A stretch of DNA of 64,000 bases from an uncultured Rubrobacteraceae bacterium (GCA_902806095.1 CADCVF010000081.1:78310-142309); one strand, 5' to 3'. Shown: positions 18,428 through 27,776, numbered from the stretch's first letter. The notes: generated by a model not told the origin, from the sequence alone. A program made the numbers and translations.

Positions 18428-19198
18428 GTGCTCCTGAGGAGGGCAGCGACCGCCCTGGTGCTCGCGCCGATCGTGCTCGCCAGCATAGCCCTCGGCAAGT
18501 GGGCTGTGATCGCCGTTCTTCTCGTAGTCATAGCGGGGGCCGCCTACGAGCTCTCGCGGGCCCTGGAGCCGCTGCCCTTCGTCGCAGCGCTTGGCGCCGG
18601 CGCGCTCCCGCTCCTCCTCTCGATCCCTTACCATCAGACCGGCATACTCGCAGGCGCCGTGGCCGGCCTGCCCTGGGCCCTGATCTGGCTCTCCGCAAGG
18701 CCCGAGACAAGAACCCTGCGCGCGGTTCTGGCCGTCCTTCTCATGTCGCTCTGGGTCGGCGTCCCACTTGCCCACCTGGGGCTGTTTCCTCGCTCGCGAT
18801 ACGGCGTCGTCCTCATCATCATTGCCGTGGTCGGGCCCTGGGTGTCCGACTCGGGCGCGTACTTCGCCGGGCGCTTCTTCGGCCGTAACTTGTTGTTCCC
18901 CAGCCTGAGTCCGAACAAGACCGTCGAGGGCAGCGTGGGCGGACTTCTGTTGACCGTTGTGATCGTCACACCCCTCGCTCTACAGTTCCTCGACTTCACC
19001 TTCGCCAAAGCCCTGGTCACGGGCGCCGGGGTCTCTGTCTCGAGCCAGTGCGGGGACCTCTTCGAATCGTCCCTGAAACGTATCCTCGACGTTAAGGACC
19101 TCGGGAATTTCCTTCCAGGCCACGGAGGTGTCCTCGACAGGGTCGACAGCCTGCTGTTTACGGCCCCGACGGTATACTATATCTCCCTACTCATGTGA
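18428..19198 (+). CDS. cdsA: Phosphatidate cytidylyltransferase (CDP-diglyceride synthase)
   Basis: 256-residue polytopic membrane enzyme that makes CDP-diacylglycerol from phosphatidate and CTP. About eight hydrophobic segments are visible. The C-terminal family signature SLKRILDVKDLGNFLPGHGG followed by VLDRVDS (about residues 216-242) is complete. GTG start at 18428. It lies between uppS and dxr. Confidence 0.93.
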   Translation: MLLRRAATALVLAPIVLASIALGKWAVIAVLLVVIAGAAYELSRALEPLPFVAALGAGALPLLLSIPYHQTGILAGAVAGLPWALIWLSARPETRTLRAVLAVLLMSLWVGVPLAHLGLFPRSRYGVVLIIIAVVGPWVSDSGAYFAGRFFGRNLLFPSLSPNKTVEGSVGGLLLTVVIVTPLALQFLDFTFAKALVTGAGVSVSSQCGDLFESSLKRILDVKDLGNFLPGHGGVLDRVDSLLFTAPTVYYISLLM

Positions 19199-19217
19199 GA
19201 TTGGACCCAGCACCCCG

Positions 19218-20357
19218 ATGAGACGCCGCCTCACGATCCTCGGCTCGACTGGCAGTATCGGCCGGCAGGCCCTCGACGTCGTCCGCAGATATCCCGACCG
19301 CTTCGAACTCGTCGGCCTCTCGGCGGGCAGCGACGCACAAACACTCGCCCTCCAGGCAACCGAGTTCGGCCCCGAGTACGTAGCCCTGGAATCTGGGGAC
19401 GCAAGCCCGCTCGAAGGCCTCACTGCCGAGGTACTTGCCGGTCCCGGCTCCGCCGGGCGGCTTGCCGGCGCGCCATCGGACGTCGTCCTCAACGGCATAG
19501 TCGGCTTCGCCGGCCTCGCAGCCACCGTCGGCGCCCTGCAGGCTGGCAACCGCGTCGCCCTCGCCAACAAAGAGTCGCTCGTCGCAGGGGGCGAGTGGGT
19601 AATGGACCTGGCGGCCGGTAACCGCATAATACCGGTAGATTCCGAGCATTCGGCGATCTTCCAGTGTCTGGAGGGGAGGCGCCAGGAGGAGATAGCGGGG
19701 ATATTGTTGACGGCGTCTGGAGGACCTTTCTACGCGTTCGAGAAGGCAAGGATCGTCGAGGCCGGCCCCGAGGATGCGCTCAGGCATCCCACGTGGCGAA
19801 TGGGGAGGAAGATCACCATAGACTCGGCCACTATGATGAACAAGGGGCTCGAGGTAATAGAGGCGCACCACCTCTTCGGAGTTCCGTTCGAAGACGTACG
19901 GGTAGTAGTGCACCGCCAGTCGGTGGTTCATGGTGGCGCGCTCTTCGAGGATGGCTCCGTCGTGCTGCACGCGGCGTTGCCTGACATGAGGCTTCCCATA
20001 GCCTTCGGTCTCATCTACCCTGAGAGGGTCGACGTCGGGGCCGAGCCTGTGCCCTTCGACGGCGTCAGTTGGAGCTTCGAGGAGCCGCGCAACGACGTCT
20101 TCAGGTGCCTGCCGCTCGCCGTGGAGGCCGGTCGCGTTGGGGGCGCCTATCCCGTCGCGCTCAACGCGGCCAACGAGGTCGCTGTCGAGGCCTACCTTGA
20201 CGGCAGGATAAGATTCCTGCATATAGCGGATGTTATAGAGGAGGTCCTCGAATTGGTGCCGGACTTCGGGATGATGCAGAGCATGGAGGCCATAGTAGCC
20301 GTTGACGGATGGGCGCGTGATGAGGCCCTGCGGCGGGCGGACGGAGACTCGCGATGA
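19218..20357 (+). CDS. dxr: 1-deoxy-D-xylulose 5-phosphate reductoisomerase
   Basis: Second enzyme of the MEP isoprenoid pathway (DXP to MEP, NADPH-dependent). 379 residues from ATG 19218 (MRRRLTILGSTGSIG, the NADPH-binding start); an in-frame start at 19128 lies inside cdsA. Further motifs: ALANKESLVAGGEWV (about 111), PVDSEHSAIFQCL (about 140) and TIDSATMMNKGLEVIEAH (about 202). A four-base ATGA overlap joins it to rseP. ispG, another enzyme of the same pathway, follows rseP. Confidence 0.95.
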   Translation: MRRRLTILGSTGSIGRQALDVVRRYPDRFELVGLSAGSDAQTLALQATEFGPEYVALESGDASPLEGLTAEVLAGPGSAGRLAGAPSDVVLNGIVGFAGLAATVGALQAGNRVALANKESLVAGGEWVMDLAAGNRIIPVDSEHSAIFQCLEGRRQEEIAGILLTASGGPFYAFEKARIVEAGPEDALRHPTWRMGRKITIDSATMMNKGLEVIEAHHLFGVPFEDVRVVVHRQSVVHGGALFEDGSVVLHAALPDMRLPIAFGLIYPERVDVGAEPVPFDGVSWSFEEPRNDVFRCLPLAVEAGRVGGAYPVALNAANEVAVEAYLDGRIRFLHIADVIEEVLELVPDFGMMQSMEAIVAVDGWARDEALRRADGDSR

Positions 20358-21397
20358 CCGTTATCGTCGCGCTGCTCGGCCTGATCTGCCTCATAGTAAT
20401 CCACGAGCTCGGGCACATGCTTACGGCCAAAGCCCTTGGCGTAAGGGTCCCTGAGTTCGGCGTCGGCTTCGGGCCGCCGCTCGTCAAAAAAAAGATCGGC
20501 AACACTGTCTATTCTTTCCGCATAATACTCCTTGGAGGGTTCGCCAGGATGGCGGGGATGGGGGACGGTGCGGAGGGACCAGACACGTATTACGCCAAAG
20601 CGGCGTGGCGACGGGCACTTATCATTCTAGCTGGTCCTGTCGCCAACATCCTCGCCGCCGTTGCCATACTCGCTGGTGTTTACATGTTCCAGGGTGTTGT
20701 CACCGACGTAAAGCCGGTCGTGAGGGATGTCGAACGAGGATCGATGGCACAGGAGGTTGGGCTCAGGGCTGGAGACAGGATCGTCGGCCTCGATAGCGAT
20801 AGGGTAAAGACCTGGGGCGGTTTCGAACGCCAGATGTCTGGCCGTGAGCCCGGTGAGAAGGTGAGTGTTACCGTGTTGCGCGACGGTTCACAGAAGACCT
20901 TCGAGGGAGAGTTGGGGGCGGATCCGGAGGATAAAGATCGGGCGCTCGTCGGTGTGCGTCCCGAGGTAGAGACGACCACGTACGGGCCCCTGGAGTCAGT
21001 CGGCCTATCCGTACAGCGGTGTGGAGAGATCACGGTGAAGCTTGGGGTTTTCGTCGGGCAGCTCGTAACAGGCGAGAAAGATCTGTACGATAACGTGACC
21101 GGTCCTGTCGGCATCGCCTCGGTCGGGAGCACCGCCGTCGACCAGGGTTTCTTCCTGCCGCTTCTGGCCTTGATCAGCCTGAACCTGGCATTGTTCAACT
21201 TGTTCCCGATCCTGCCTCTGGACGGCGGGCACCTCTTCTTCATAGCGGCGGAGAAGGTGCTCGGCAGGCCCGTCAGCGAGCAGACGATGGGCAAGATCGC
21301 CGCTTTCGGCCTCGTCCTCGTCCTGGCCCTTTTCCTCTTCGCCACCTACGCCGACCTGAGTAAAATCTTCACTGGACAGCCGTTCATCCCGAATTAA
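20354..21397 (+). CDS. rseP: Site-2 membrane zinc metalloprotease RseP/RasP
   Basis: 347 residues, with the zinc-binding HELGH in VIHELGHMLTAKALG (about residue 17) inside the first transmembrane helix. A central PDZ domain (about 120-195, MAQEVGLRAGDRIVGLD) and the C-terminal NLFPILPLDGGHL motif (about 275) provide the third zinc ligand. It performs regulated intramembrane proteolysis, typically of anti-sigma factors or remnant signal peptides. The substrate is not identifiable here. Confidence 0.94.
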   Translation: MTVIVALLGLICLIVIHELGHMLTAKALGVRVPEFGVGFGPPLVKKKIGNTVYSFRIILLGGFARMAGMGDGAEGPDTYYAKAAWRRALIILAGPVANILAAVAILAGVYMFQGVVTDVKPVVRDVERGSMAQEVGLRAGDRIVGLDSDRVKTWGGFERQMSGREPGEKVSVTVLRDGSQKTFEGELGADPEDKDRALVGVRPEVETTTYGPLESVGLSVQRCGEITVKLGVFVGQLVTGEKDLYDNVTGPVGIASVGSTAVDQGFFLPLLALISLNLALFNLFPILPLDGGHLFFIAAEKVLGRPVSEQTMGKIAAFGLVLVLALFLFATYADLSKIFTGQPFIPN

Positions 21398-21428
21398 GAT
21401 AGGGGCGTAAAGAACGTATGGGAGCGAG

Positions 21429-22502
21429 ATGACAGAGGCAGCGCTGCGTGAACGCCCGGTTACGAGCCGGCAGATAAAGGTCGGCGACGTGCCCATAGGT
21501 GGCGGAGCCCAGGTGGCCGTGCAGTCGATGACCAATACCATGACCTACGACGTCGAGGCGACGGTGCAGCAGGTCTACGACCTCAACGCCGCCGGAGCCG
21601 ACCTCGTGCGCGTCTCGGTCAACGGCTCCAAGGCTCTCAAAGGTTTCAGGGAGGTCGTCTGGCGTTCGCCGGTGCCCCTGATCGCCGACATCCACTTCGA
21701 TTACAGGATGGCCCTCGGGGCCGCAGACGCCGGTGCTGCGTGCGTCCGGATAAACCCGGGCAATGTGGGGAGCGACGACCGCTACCGCAGAGTGATCGAG
21801 AAGTGCCAGGAGAAGGGCACCGCCATGCGCATTGGGGTCAACTCAGGGTCTGTAGAGAAGCGGTTCTGGGACCTGCCAAAAGCCGAGGCGCTGGTGGCGA
21901 GCGCGTTGCACAAGGTCGAGATCGCCGAAGAGATGGACTTCTTCGACTTCAAGGTCTCGCTCAAAGCGAGCCACGTCCCAGAGATGGTCGAGGCCAACAA
22001 GAGATTCCGCGAATACTCTGACGCGCCGCTGCACCTCGGCGTAACCGAGGCAGGGACAAAGCTGCCAGGGGCCATAAAGAGTGCTGCGGCACTGGGCCAG
22101 CTTCTGCCCTACGGGATCGGGGACACCATCCGCATCTCGCTCGCCGAGGACCCCGTCGAGGAGATACCAGTGGCCTACCACATCCTCTCGGCCCTCGACC
22201 TCAGGCACCGCGGGCCCAACGTTATAGCTTGTCCGAGTTGCGCTCGCACGCTCGGCTTCGACGTGATCGGGATGGCGGCGAAGGTCGAGGAAGGGCTCGA
22301 GCACTTCGAGGACCACTTTACCGTTGCGGTCATGGGCTGCGTGGTCAACGGTCCTGGTGAGGCCCGCGACGCGGATTACGGGGTGGCCGGCGGCAAGGAC
22401 GACGGTGTGATCTTCTCCAAGGGCCAGCCGCTGCGGAAAGTTGGCCGCGACGAGATCTACGATGCCCTCTTCGAAGAGATAGCAAAGGACGACAGGAAGT
22501 AG
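21429..22502 (+). CDS. ispG: 4-hydroxy-3-methylbut-2-enyl diphosphate synthase (IspG/GcpE)
   Basis: 357-residue iron-sulphur enzyme of the MEP pathway (MEcPP to HMBPP). The TIM-barrel start QVAVQSMTNTMTYD and ADIHFDYRMAL are typical. The 4Fe-4S ligands are seen in CPSCARTLGFD (about 263) and in MGCVVNGPGEARDADYG (about 300). The ATG is preceded by GGGAGCGAG. It closes the dxr-rseP-ispG group. Confidence 0.95.
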   Translation: MTEAALRERPVTSRQIKVGDVPIGGGAQVAVQSMTNTMTYDVEATVQQVYDLNAAGADLVRVSVNGSKALKGFREVVWRSPVPLIADIHFDYRMALGAADAGAACVRINPGNVGSDDRYRRVIEKCQEKGTAMRIGVNSGSVEKRFWDLPKAEALVASALHKVEIAEEMDFFDFKVSLKASHVPEMVEANKRFREYSDAPLHLGVTEAGTKLPGAIKSAAALGQLLPYGIGDTIRISLAEDPVEEIPVAYHILSALDLRHRGPNVIACPSCARTLGFDVIGMAAKVEEGLEHFEDHFTVAVMGCVVNGPGEARDADYGVAGGKDDGVIFSKGQPLRKVGRDEIYDALFEEIAKDDRK

Positions 22503-22746
22503 TAAATGCTCTCTGCTCTCCCACCTGAAGAACCGGCGGGAGTTGTGCCAGCGGGCGGGATTCCACTTATCTGCCGAGAGTCTTTTCACTCCTGAGCCTC
22601 TCTACTACGACACAGGTACGGCAAGACATGCCCGGCCTTGATGTAGTCGAGTCAAGCGGTCTCGGGGTCGAAGATGGCCTAGAAGCAGATGAAAAAATAT
22701 GCTGGCAGGCGAAGGCGCGCTGTGATCCGAGTCGCCCCCACATTCG
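22503..22746. other. Intergenic region, possible gene remnant
   Basis: No complete gene is seen. A start-less frame from about 22513 to 22644 reads protein-like (KNRRELCQRAGFHLSAESLF, then PEPLYYDTGTARH) and may be a relic. A second short protein-like stretch follows in another frame up to about 22760. Neither has a ribosome binding site or recognisable family. Confidence 0.25.
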
Positions 22747-22775
22747 TAGACTGCATTGAAACGTTGTGTTATAAC
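22747..22775 (+). promoter_or_regulatory. Candidate sigma-70-type promoter for the ferritin-like gene
   Basis: TAGACT (22747-22752) and TATAAC (22770-22775) are separated by 17 bases. Transcription would begin near 22782 and leave a leader of about 130 bases before the chosen start at 22911. It lies in an AT-richer island in an otherwise high-GC window. Confidence 0.45.
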
Positions 22776-22910
22776 TCCGCCCTGAGCGGCATGGGCGCCC
22801 GGGGATGAACGGAGCGTGCGAAGAGGAAGGGGGATATAGGACAGGTCGAACGAGCGGCGATGAATAGACTGGCCAGACCTCTGGCTTACGAGAAAAGGAT
22901 GAGTGACTAC

Positions 22911-23681
22911 ATGAGTGAACGTACATACCTCGATGAAAACGAGGGAAGATCACTGACGTCCCGACGGGGCTTCCTGACCGGATCGGCGGCGGCGCTCGCC
23001 GGCGGCGCCCTGATGGCGGTCCCTGGCGCGGCATTCGCCCACAAGACGGCGGAACCGCCCACCGACGTCGACATGCTCAACTTCGCGCTAACGCTCGAGC
23101 ACCTCGAGGCGGTCTTCTACACCCAGGGCCTCAAGAAGTTCGACGCGAAGGACTTCAGTGAGTTCTTCAAGAAGAATAGGGCCTACAGGGAGCAGGGGAT
23201 CAACGGGACGCTTGAAGGCGAAGAGGTCCGCATGGAGTTCACGATCCTCCGCGAGCACGAGCAGACCCACGTGGACACGCTCAAGAGCGTGATCCGGAGC
23301 CTCGGGGGCAAGCCCGTTCCCGAGTGCCGCTACAACTTCGAGAAGACCGCCTTCACGAGCGTCGGGAAGTTCGTCGCCGTGGCGCGGGTGCTCGAGAACA
23401 CGGGCGTAACCGCCTACGACGGGGCGATAGGCCACATCGAGAACGCCAAGCTCCTGACCGCGGGGGCGACCATCGCCACGGTCGAGGCGCGCCACGCCGC
23501 CTACTTGAACCTCATAAACGGCGTCCAGCCGTTCCCTAGGGCCTTCGACAAGGCGGTGGCGCCGCGGAAGATCTGCGGGATGGTGGAGCCGTTCATCGTC
23601 AGTTGCCCGGAGCCCTACGGGCCCTACAAGAGCCTCGCCGATCTTTGCGGCCGGGTGCCCAACACGGTGAGGGAGTTGTAA
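22911..23681 (+). CDS. Tat-exported ferritin-like domain protein
   Basis: 256 residues from ATG 22911; in-frame ATGs at 22860 and 22899 are alternatives with weaker ribosome binding sites. The N-terminus carries a twin-arginine signal (SRRGFLTGSAAALAGGALM, ending near AAFAHK), so the folded protein is exported. The mature part is an all-helical ferritin-like domain with metal-ligand-like Glu/His residues (LEHLEAVFY, REHEQTHVDTL, VEARHAAYL). It resembles desiccation- or stress-related ferritin-like proteins (Ferritin_2). It has its own promoter and terminator and is not part of the housekeeping operons. Its substrate is unknown. Confidence 0.85.
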   Translation: MSERTYLDENEGRSLTSRRGFLTGSAAALAGGALMAVPGAAFAHKTAEPPTDVDMLNFALTLEHLEAVFYTQGLKKFDAKDFSEFFKKNRAYREQGINGTLEGEEVRMEFTILREHEQTHVDTLKSVIRSLGGKPVPECRYNFEKTAFTSVGKFVAVARVLENTGVTAYDGAIGHIENAKLLTAGATIATVEARHAAYLNLINGVQPFPRAFDKAVAPRKICGMVEPFIVSCPEPYGPYKSLADLCGRVPNTVREL

Positions 23682-23713
23682 GCGTAACGTCTACGGTCGA
23701 AGCGAGGATTCAG

Positions 23714-23743
23714 GGGCCGGGGCAACAGCTCCGGCCCTTTTCT
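23714..23743 (+). terminator. Intrinsic terminator after the ferritin-like gene
   Basis: GGGCCGGGG (23714-23722) pairs with CTCCGGCCC (23729-23737) over 9 bp (one G-U) with a 6-base loop, followed by TTTTCTT. It lies 33 bases after the stop codon. Confidence 0.8.
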
Positions 23744-23777
23744 TCCCCAGCCTGATAACGCCTGCGATGAGAAGGTC

Positions 23778-23867
23778 ATGATCGTAGAGGCCTCTGCCCT
23801 CGACTTCGAGGAGTTCTTGCCCAAGGCGGAGCAGGTGATAAAGACGGTGGAGTGGAAAGCTTCGTAG
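23778..23867 (+). pseudogene. Possible C-terminal gene remnant
   Basis: A short frame from ATG 23778 encodes 29 residues (MIVEASALDFEEFLPKAEQV and nine more) ending in EWKAS. The frame is open a little upstream without a start. The composition is protein-like, so this may be the tail of a lost gene. No family is recognised. Confidence 0.3.
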
Positions 23868-23889
23868 AACCGGTTGGCAACCGGTTGGC
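23868..23889. repeat. Two tandem copies of AACCGGTTGGC
   Basis: The 11-base unit occurs twice without a gap (23868-23878, 23879-23889). Each contains the palindrome AACCGGTT. It lies 49 bases upstream of the -35 box proposed for the rimP operon, a possible place for an activator or repressor dimer pair. Confidence 0.5.
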
Positions 23890-23937
23890 CCGGCGCGAGC
23901 CGGTGTCGTAGAGAATCCCCTGGCGGCCCTGGGCGCC

Positions 23938-23965
23938 TTGTAACCTACATACTCTGAGATATAAT
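23938..23965 (+). promoter_or_regulatory. Promoter of the rimP-nusA-infB operon
   Basis: TTGTAA (23938-23943), a 16-base spacer and a consensus TATAAT (23960-23965). Transcription would start near 23972, about 57 bases before rimP. A terminator hairpin lies inside this short leader. Confidence 0.65.
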
Positions 23966-23982
23966 CGGACGTGCTGCAAGTG

Positions 23983-24014
23983 AGCAAGGGGTCTTCGGGC
24001 CCGTTGCTTTTTTT
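23983..24014 (+). terminator. Leader terminator / attenuator before rimP
   Basis: AGCAAGGGG (23983-23991) pairs with CCCGTTGCT (24000-24008) with one mismatch and an 8-base loop, followed by seven T residues (24008-24014). It stands between the promoter and the rimP start, so it would end transcription after about 40 bases unless bypassed. This suggests attenuation of the nusA operon. Confidence 0.65.
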
Positions 24015-24028
24015 ATCGTTCGGAGAAG

Positions 24029-24481
24029 GTGAGAGAGACGGCGGGATTAGAGAGGCTGACAGAGGTGATCGAGGGCGTGCTTCCCGAGGGAACCGAGCTG
24101 GTCGAGGCCAGGTTCTCGGGGGGGCCTTTGCTCACCGTGCTGCTGGATCGGGAGGACGGTCCTGTGGACCACGAGTTCTGCTCGCGGGTTGCCGCCGTCA
24201 TCGCACCGGCTGTGGAGGCCGAGGGCTACGATGGTCCCATCGAAGTCTCGTCAGCGGGCATCGAGCGTCCGCTGACGAGGCCCGAGCACTTTCGGCGTTT
24301 CGTTGGTCATGAGGCGAAGGTCCGGCTCGGCGAACCCCTGGATGGGCGCAGGAACTTTACGGGCGTCATAGAAAGGACGCGTGAAGACGCCTTCGTACTG
24401 AGACTCTCCGAGGGAGCGGAGGTGGAGCTGTCGTTCAGTTCCGTGACCCGCGCGAACCTCAAGGAGGACATATACAAGTGA
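24029..24481 (+). CDS. rimP: Ribosome maturation factor RimP
   Basis: 150-residue RimP needed for 30S assembly. The N-terminal alpha/beta domain includes the typical IEVSSAGIERPLTRPEHF (about residues 71-88), and a C-terminal Sm-like barrel follows. GTG start at 24029 after GGAGAAG. The stop overlaps the nusA start (GTGA). It is the first gene of the operon. Confidence 0.93.
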   Translation: MRETAGLERLTEVIEGVLPEGTELVEARFSGGPLLTVLLDREDGPVDHEFCSRVAAVIAPAVEAEGYDGPIEVSSAGIERPLTRPEHFRRFVGHEAKVRLGEPLDGRRNFTGVIERTREDAFVLRLSEGAEVELSFSSVTRANLKEDIYK

Positions 24482-25596
24482 ATACGGCATTGTTATCCGC
24501 GCTACGCGAGATAGAGACGGACAAGAGCATCCCCTTCGAGACGGTGAAAGGCGTACTCGAGGAGTCGCTGCTCGCAGCTTACCAGGGCCGTGAGGGGGCT
24601 GAGGAGGAGGCGAGGGTCGTCCTCGACGAGGAGACCGGTGACCTGCGGGTCATGAAGGACGGCGAGGACATAACGCCGCACGACTTCACGCGCATAGCGG
24701 CCCAGGTTATGCGCCAGACTTTCTACCAGCGCCTCAACGAGGTGCACAACGAGCAGCTGTTGGAGGAGTACGGCGAGCGCATGGGCGACGTCGTGACCGG
24801 CATCGTACAGCAGGCCCACAGGCGGATGACGCTCGTCGACCTCGGTAAGGTCGAGGCGATCCTGCCGGCCAGCGAGCAGGTTCCGAACGAGCGCTACGAG
24901 AACGGCCAGCGGCTCAAGGTGTACCTGCTGGAGATCAGGGAAGGAGGGCGTGGCCCCAGCCTGACCGTGAGCCGGCGCCACGAGGGGCTGCTCAGGAACC
25001 TCTTCGAGCTGGAGGTGCCCGAGATCTACGACGGCCTCGTCGAGATAAGGGCTGTCGCCCGCGAGGCGGGACTGCGCTCGAAAGTGGCCGTCTGGTCCAA
25101 TGAAGCTGGTGTGGATCCTGTGGGGGCCTGTGTGGGGCCGCGCGGGAGCCGCGTGAGGGCCGTCGTCTCCGAGCTCAGGAACGAGAAGATAGACATCATC
25201 CAGTGGGACCCCGAGCCGGCGCGCTTTATAGCGAAGGCCTTGAGTCCTGCGCGCGTGCGCGAGGTCTACCTGGACGAGGACGAGAAGCAGGCCGAGGTGA
25301 TCGTACCCGACGACCAGCTCTCGCTGGCCATCGGCCGCGAGGGCCAGAACGCCCGCCTCGCCGTGAAGCTGACAGACTGGAAAATAGACATAAAGCCCGA
25401 GAGCCAGGCGACGGAATACGAGGAAGAGGAAGAGGACTGGGAGCCGGACGAGGACTCGACGATGCACCGTTGCAGGGCCGTCCTCTCCAACGGCCGCAGG
25501 TGCGCCAACATGGCGTTGCCGGGCTCGCTGTTCTGCGGCATCCCTTCGCATCAGGCGCAGGCCGCGGAGTTCGAGGGCATGGTAGGTAGAGGGTAG
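24478..25596 (+). CDS. nusA: Transcription factor NusA with C-terminal zinc-binding motif
   Basis: 372 residues. An N-terminal polymerase-binding domain is followed by S1 (about 135-200) and two KH domains (about 205-345, GACVGPRGSRVRAV and SLAIGREGQNARLAVKLTDW). NusA modulates pausing, termination and antitermination. The last 45 residues, after an acidic linker, hold a Cys/His array: C-x9-C-x10-C-x4-H (CRAVLSNGRRC, then GSLFCGIPSH). This resembles small zinc fingers found in other proteins and is not part of ordinary NusA. The ylxR gene normally found between nusA and infB is absent. Confidence 0.93.
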   Translation: MNTALLSALREIETDKSIPFETVKGVLEESLLAAYQGREGAEEEARVVLDEETGDLRVMKDGEDITPHDFTRIAAQVMRQTFYQRLNEVHNEQLLEEYGERMGDVVTGIVQQAHRRMTLVDLGKVEAILPASEQVPNERYENGQRLKVYLLEIREGGRGPSLTVSRRHEGLLRNLFELEVPEIYDGLVEIRAVAREAGLRSKVAVWSNEAGVDPVGACVGPRGSRVRAVVSELRNEKIDIIQWDPEPARFIAKALSPARVREVYLDEDEKQAEVIVPDDQLSLAIGREGQNARLAVKLTDWKIDIKPESQATEYEEEEEDWEPDEDSTMHRCRAVLSNGRRCANMALPGSLFCGIPSHQAQAAEFEGMVGRG

Positions 25597-25604
25597 GGGA
25601 TCTG

Positions 25605-27767
25605 ATGAGTAAACGCGTATACGAGATAGCCCGCGAGCAGTCGCTGGAGAATAAAGAGGTAATACAGCGCCTCAAGGAGGCAGGGGTGGAGGTAAAGAGC
25701 CACTCCTCCTCCGTCGAGGATAATGTCTACGAGAGGGTCTTCGGCGCAGGGGCCGACGTCGAGATTCCCAACGGTCGCTCGGCGGCCCAGGAGGCCGAGG
25801 CGCAGGAGGCCCGCGCCGAGGCGGAGATGTCGGGACACGGCGCCACCATAGCGGAGGCGCCGGCCGAGGAGCCGGTCTCGGTCCCGCAGCAGGGCCGTCC
25901 TCAGAAGAAACGCCGCAGGGTCGTTATAGACGCGAGCGCGAGGAACCGTGGTGCGCGCCAAGCCGCGCCTGCCGCCCCGGCCGCAAGGGAGCCCGTGCGT
26001 GCTCCTGTCGACGAGACAGTGCCAGAGACCAGCGGGGTGCGGGTCGAGCCAGGGGCTACAGTCAAGGACCTGGGAGAGGCCTTCGGGGTCCCACCGACCC
26101 AGATCATCAAGGTCTTGATGGGCCTAGGGGAGATGAAGACGCTCACCCAGACCCTTTCGACCGAGGAGATCGAGCTGATTTCCGTGGAACTCGGCGTCGA
26201 GGTGGAGATCGGCGCGGTCGAGGAGCCCGAGCCTGTCGAGGTCGCGCCAGATGATGACCCTGCCGACCTGGTGGAGAAGCCGCCGGTAGTAACGGTGATG
26301 GGCCACGTCGATCACGGCAAGACGAGCCTTCTGGACAGGATCCGACAGGCTAATGTCCAGTCAGGGGAGGCCGGTGGCATCACCCAGCACATCGGGGCCT
26401 ACCAGGTCGAGTCCGACGGCAGGAAGGTCACCTTTATAGACACCCCGGGCCACGAGGCTTTCACGGAGATGCGGGCCCGCGGGGCGAAGGTTACGGACGT
26501 GGTCGTGCTCGTCGTGGCCGCCGACGACGGCATCATGCCCCAGACGGCTGAGGCTATAGAGCACGCCAGGGCAGCCGGCGTCCCCATGGTCGTGGCGCTC
26601 AACAAGATCGACGTACCGAACGCGAACCAGGACAGGGTCCTCGGGGAGCTCTCCGAGAGGGAGCTAGTGCCCGAGGTCTACGGCGGGGACACCGTCACGG
26701 TGCCAGTGTCGGCCAAGACCGGCGAGGGAATCGATGAACTTCTGGAGAACATCCTGGTCGTCGCCGAGCTCGAGGACCTGAAGGCGAACCCCAAGGCTCC
26801 TGCGAGCGGCTATGTCATCGAGGGGGAGCGCGACCCCGGCCGCGGTCCCGTTGCCACGCTGCTTTTGAGCCGCGGGACACTGGAGAAGAGCGACGCCGTG
26901 CTCGCAGGGACGGCCTACGGCAGGGTAAGGGCGATGCTCGACTACACGGGTCAGCGGGTCAAGCAGGTGGGACCTGGGACTCCGGTCGAGATCCTCGGCC
27001 TCTCCGGCGTCCCCGAGGCGGGGACCCGCTTCGAGGTCGTCGACCACGAAAGGATAGCGCGCGACCGGGCCCAGCAGGCTGAGGAGAGGCTGCGCAGGCA
27101 GGAGCTCGCCCAGGGGGGTACGCGCCGCACGCTGGAAGAGCTGCTCGGCGAGGGTGGAACCCAGGATCTCAACCTCGTCATCAAGGCGGATGTAGCCGGT
27201 TCCGTCGAGGCGCTAAAAGAGGCGCTCGCAAAATTGTCCACGGACGAGGTAAGGGTCAACATCGTGCGCAGCGGTGTCGGGGCACTAACTGACTCAGACG
27301 TCATGCTCGGCTCGGCGAGCGACGGCATCCTGCTCGGTTTCAACGTCAGGCCGACCAATCCGGCCAAGCAGGTCGCCGAGCGCGAGGGCGTCGAGATCCG
27401 GACCTACGACGTTATCTACAAGGCCCTCGAAGAGATCGAGGCCGCCATGCGCGGTATGCTCGCCCCCGAGATAGAGGAGCGCGAGAGCGCCACCGCCGAG
27501 GTGCGCCAGACTTTCAGGGTGCCTAACGCCGGCGTCGTCGCCGGCTGCTACGTAACGGGCGGTGAGATCTTCCGCAACAACCGCGTGCGCGTCGTGCGCG
27601 ACGGCACCGTGGTCTACGAGGGCAACATCGCCTCCCTGAAACGCTTCAGGGATGACGTGCGCTCGGTGCGCGAAGGATTCGAGTGCGGCGTCGGCGTCGA
27701 GAACTTCAACGACGTCAAAGAGGGCGACGTTCTCGAGTTCTTCGAGACCGTCGAGGTCCCGAGGTAG
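25605..27767 (+). CDS. infB: Translation initiation factor IF-2
   Basis: 720 residues. A short N-terminal IF2 domain ([19 protein letters not shown]) and an Ala/Glu/Pro-rich linker precede the GTPase with [14 protein letters not shown] (about residue 231), DTPGHEAF (about 279) and NKID (about 332). The remaining barrels and the fMet-tRNA-binding C-terminal domain follow. IF-2 delivers initiator tRNA to the 30S subunit. ATG start 8 bases after nusA. Confidence 0.96.
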   Translation: MSKRVYEIAREQSLENKEVIQRLKEAGVEVKSHSSSVEDNVYERVFGAGADVEIPNGRSAAQEAEAQEARAEAEMSGHGATIAEAPAEEPVSVPQQGRPQKKRRRVVIDASARNRGARQAAPAAPAAREPVRAPVDETVPETSGVRVEPGATVKDLGEAFGVPPTQIIKVLMGLGEMKTLTQTLSTEEIELISVELGVEVEIGAVEEPEPVEVAPDDDPADLVEKPPVVTVMGHVDHGKTSLLDRIRQANVQSGEAGGITQHIGAYQVESDGRKVTFIDTPGHEAFTEMRARGAKVTDVVVLVVAADDGIMPQTAEAIEHARAAGVPMVVALNKIDVPNANQDRVLGELSERELVPEVYGGDTVTVPVSAKTGEGIDELLENILVVAELEDLKANPKAPASGYVIEGERDPGRGPVATLLLSRGTLEKSDAVLAGTAYGRVRAMLDYTGQRVKQVGPGTPVEILGLSGVPEAGTRFEVVDHERIARDRAQQAEERLRRQELAQGGTRRTLEELLGEGGTQDLNLVIKADVAGSVEALKEALAKLSTDEVRVNIVRSGVGALTDSDVMLGSASDGILLGFNVRPTNPAKQVAEREGVEIRTYDVIYKALEEIEAAMRGMLAPEIEERESATAEVRQTFRVPNAGVVAGCYVTGGEIFRNNRVRVVRDGTVVYEGNIASLKRFRDDVRSVREGFECGVGVENFNDVKEGDVLEFFETVEVPR

Positions 27768-27776
27768 AGGCGGCCT

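Noticed and set aside
19191..20222. 343-residue minus-strand ORF opposite dxr
   Set aside because: Fully covered by dxr, whose motifs are unambiguous; the antisense product has no recognisable motif.
24502..25551. 349-residue minus-strand ORF opposite nusA
   Set aside because: Shadow frame; nusA shows S1 and KH motifs along its full length.
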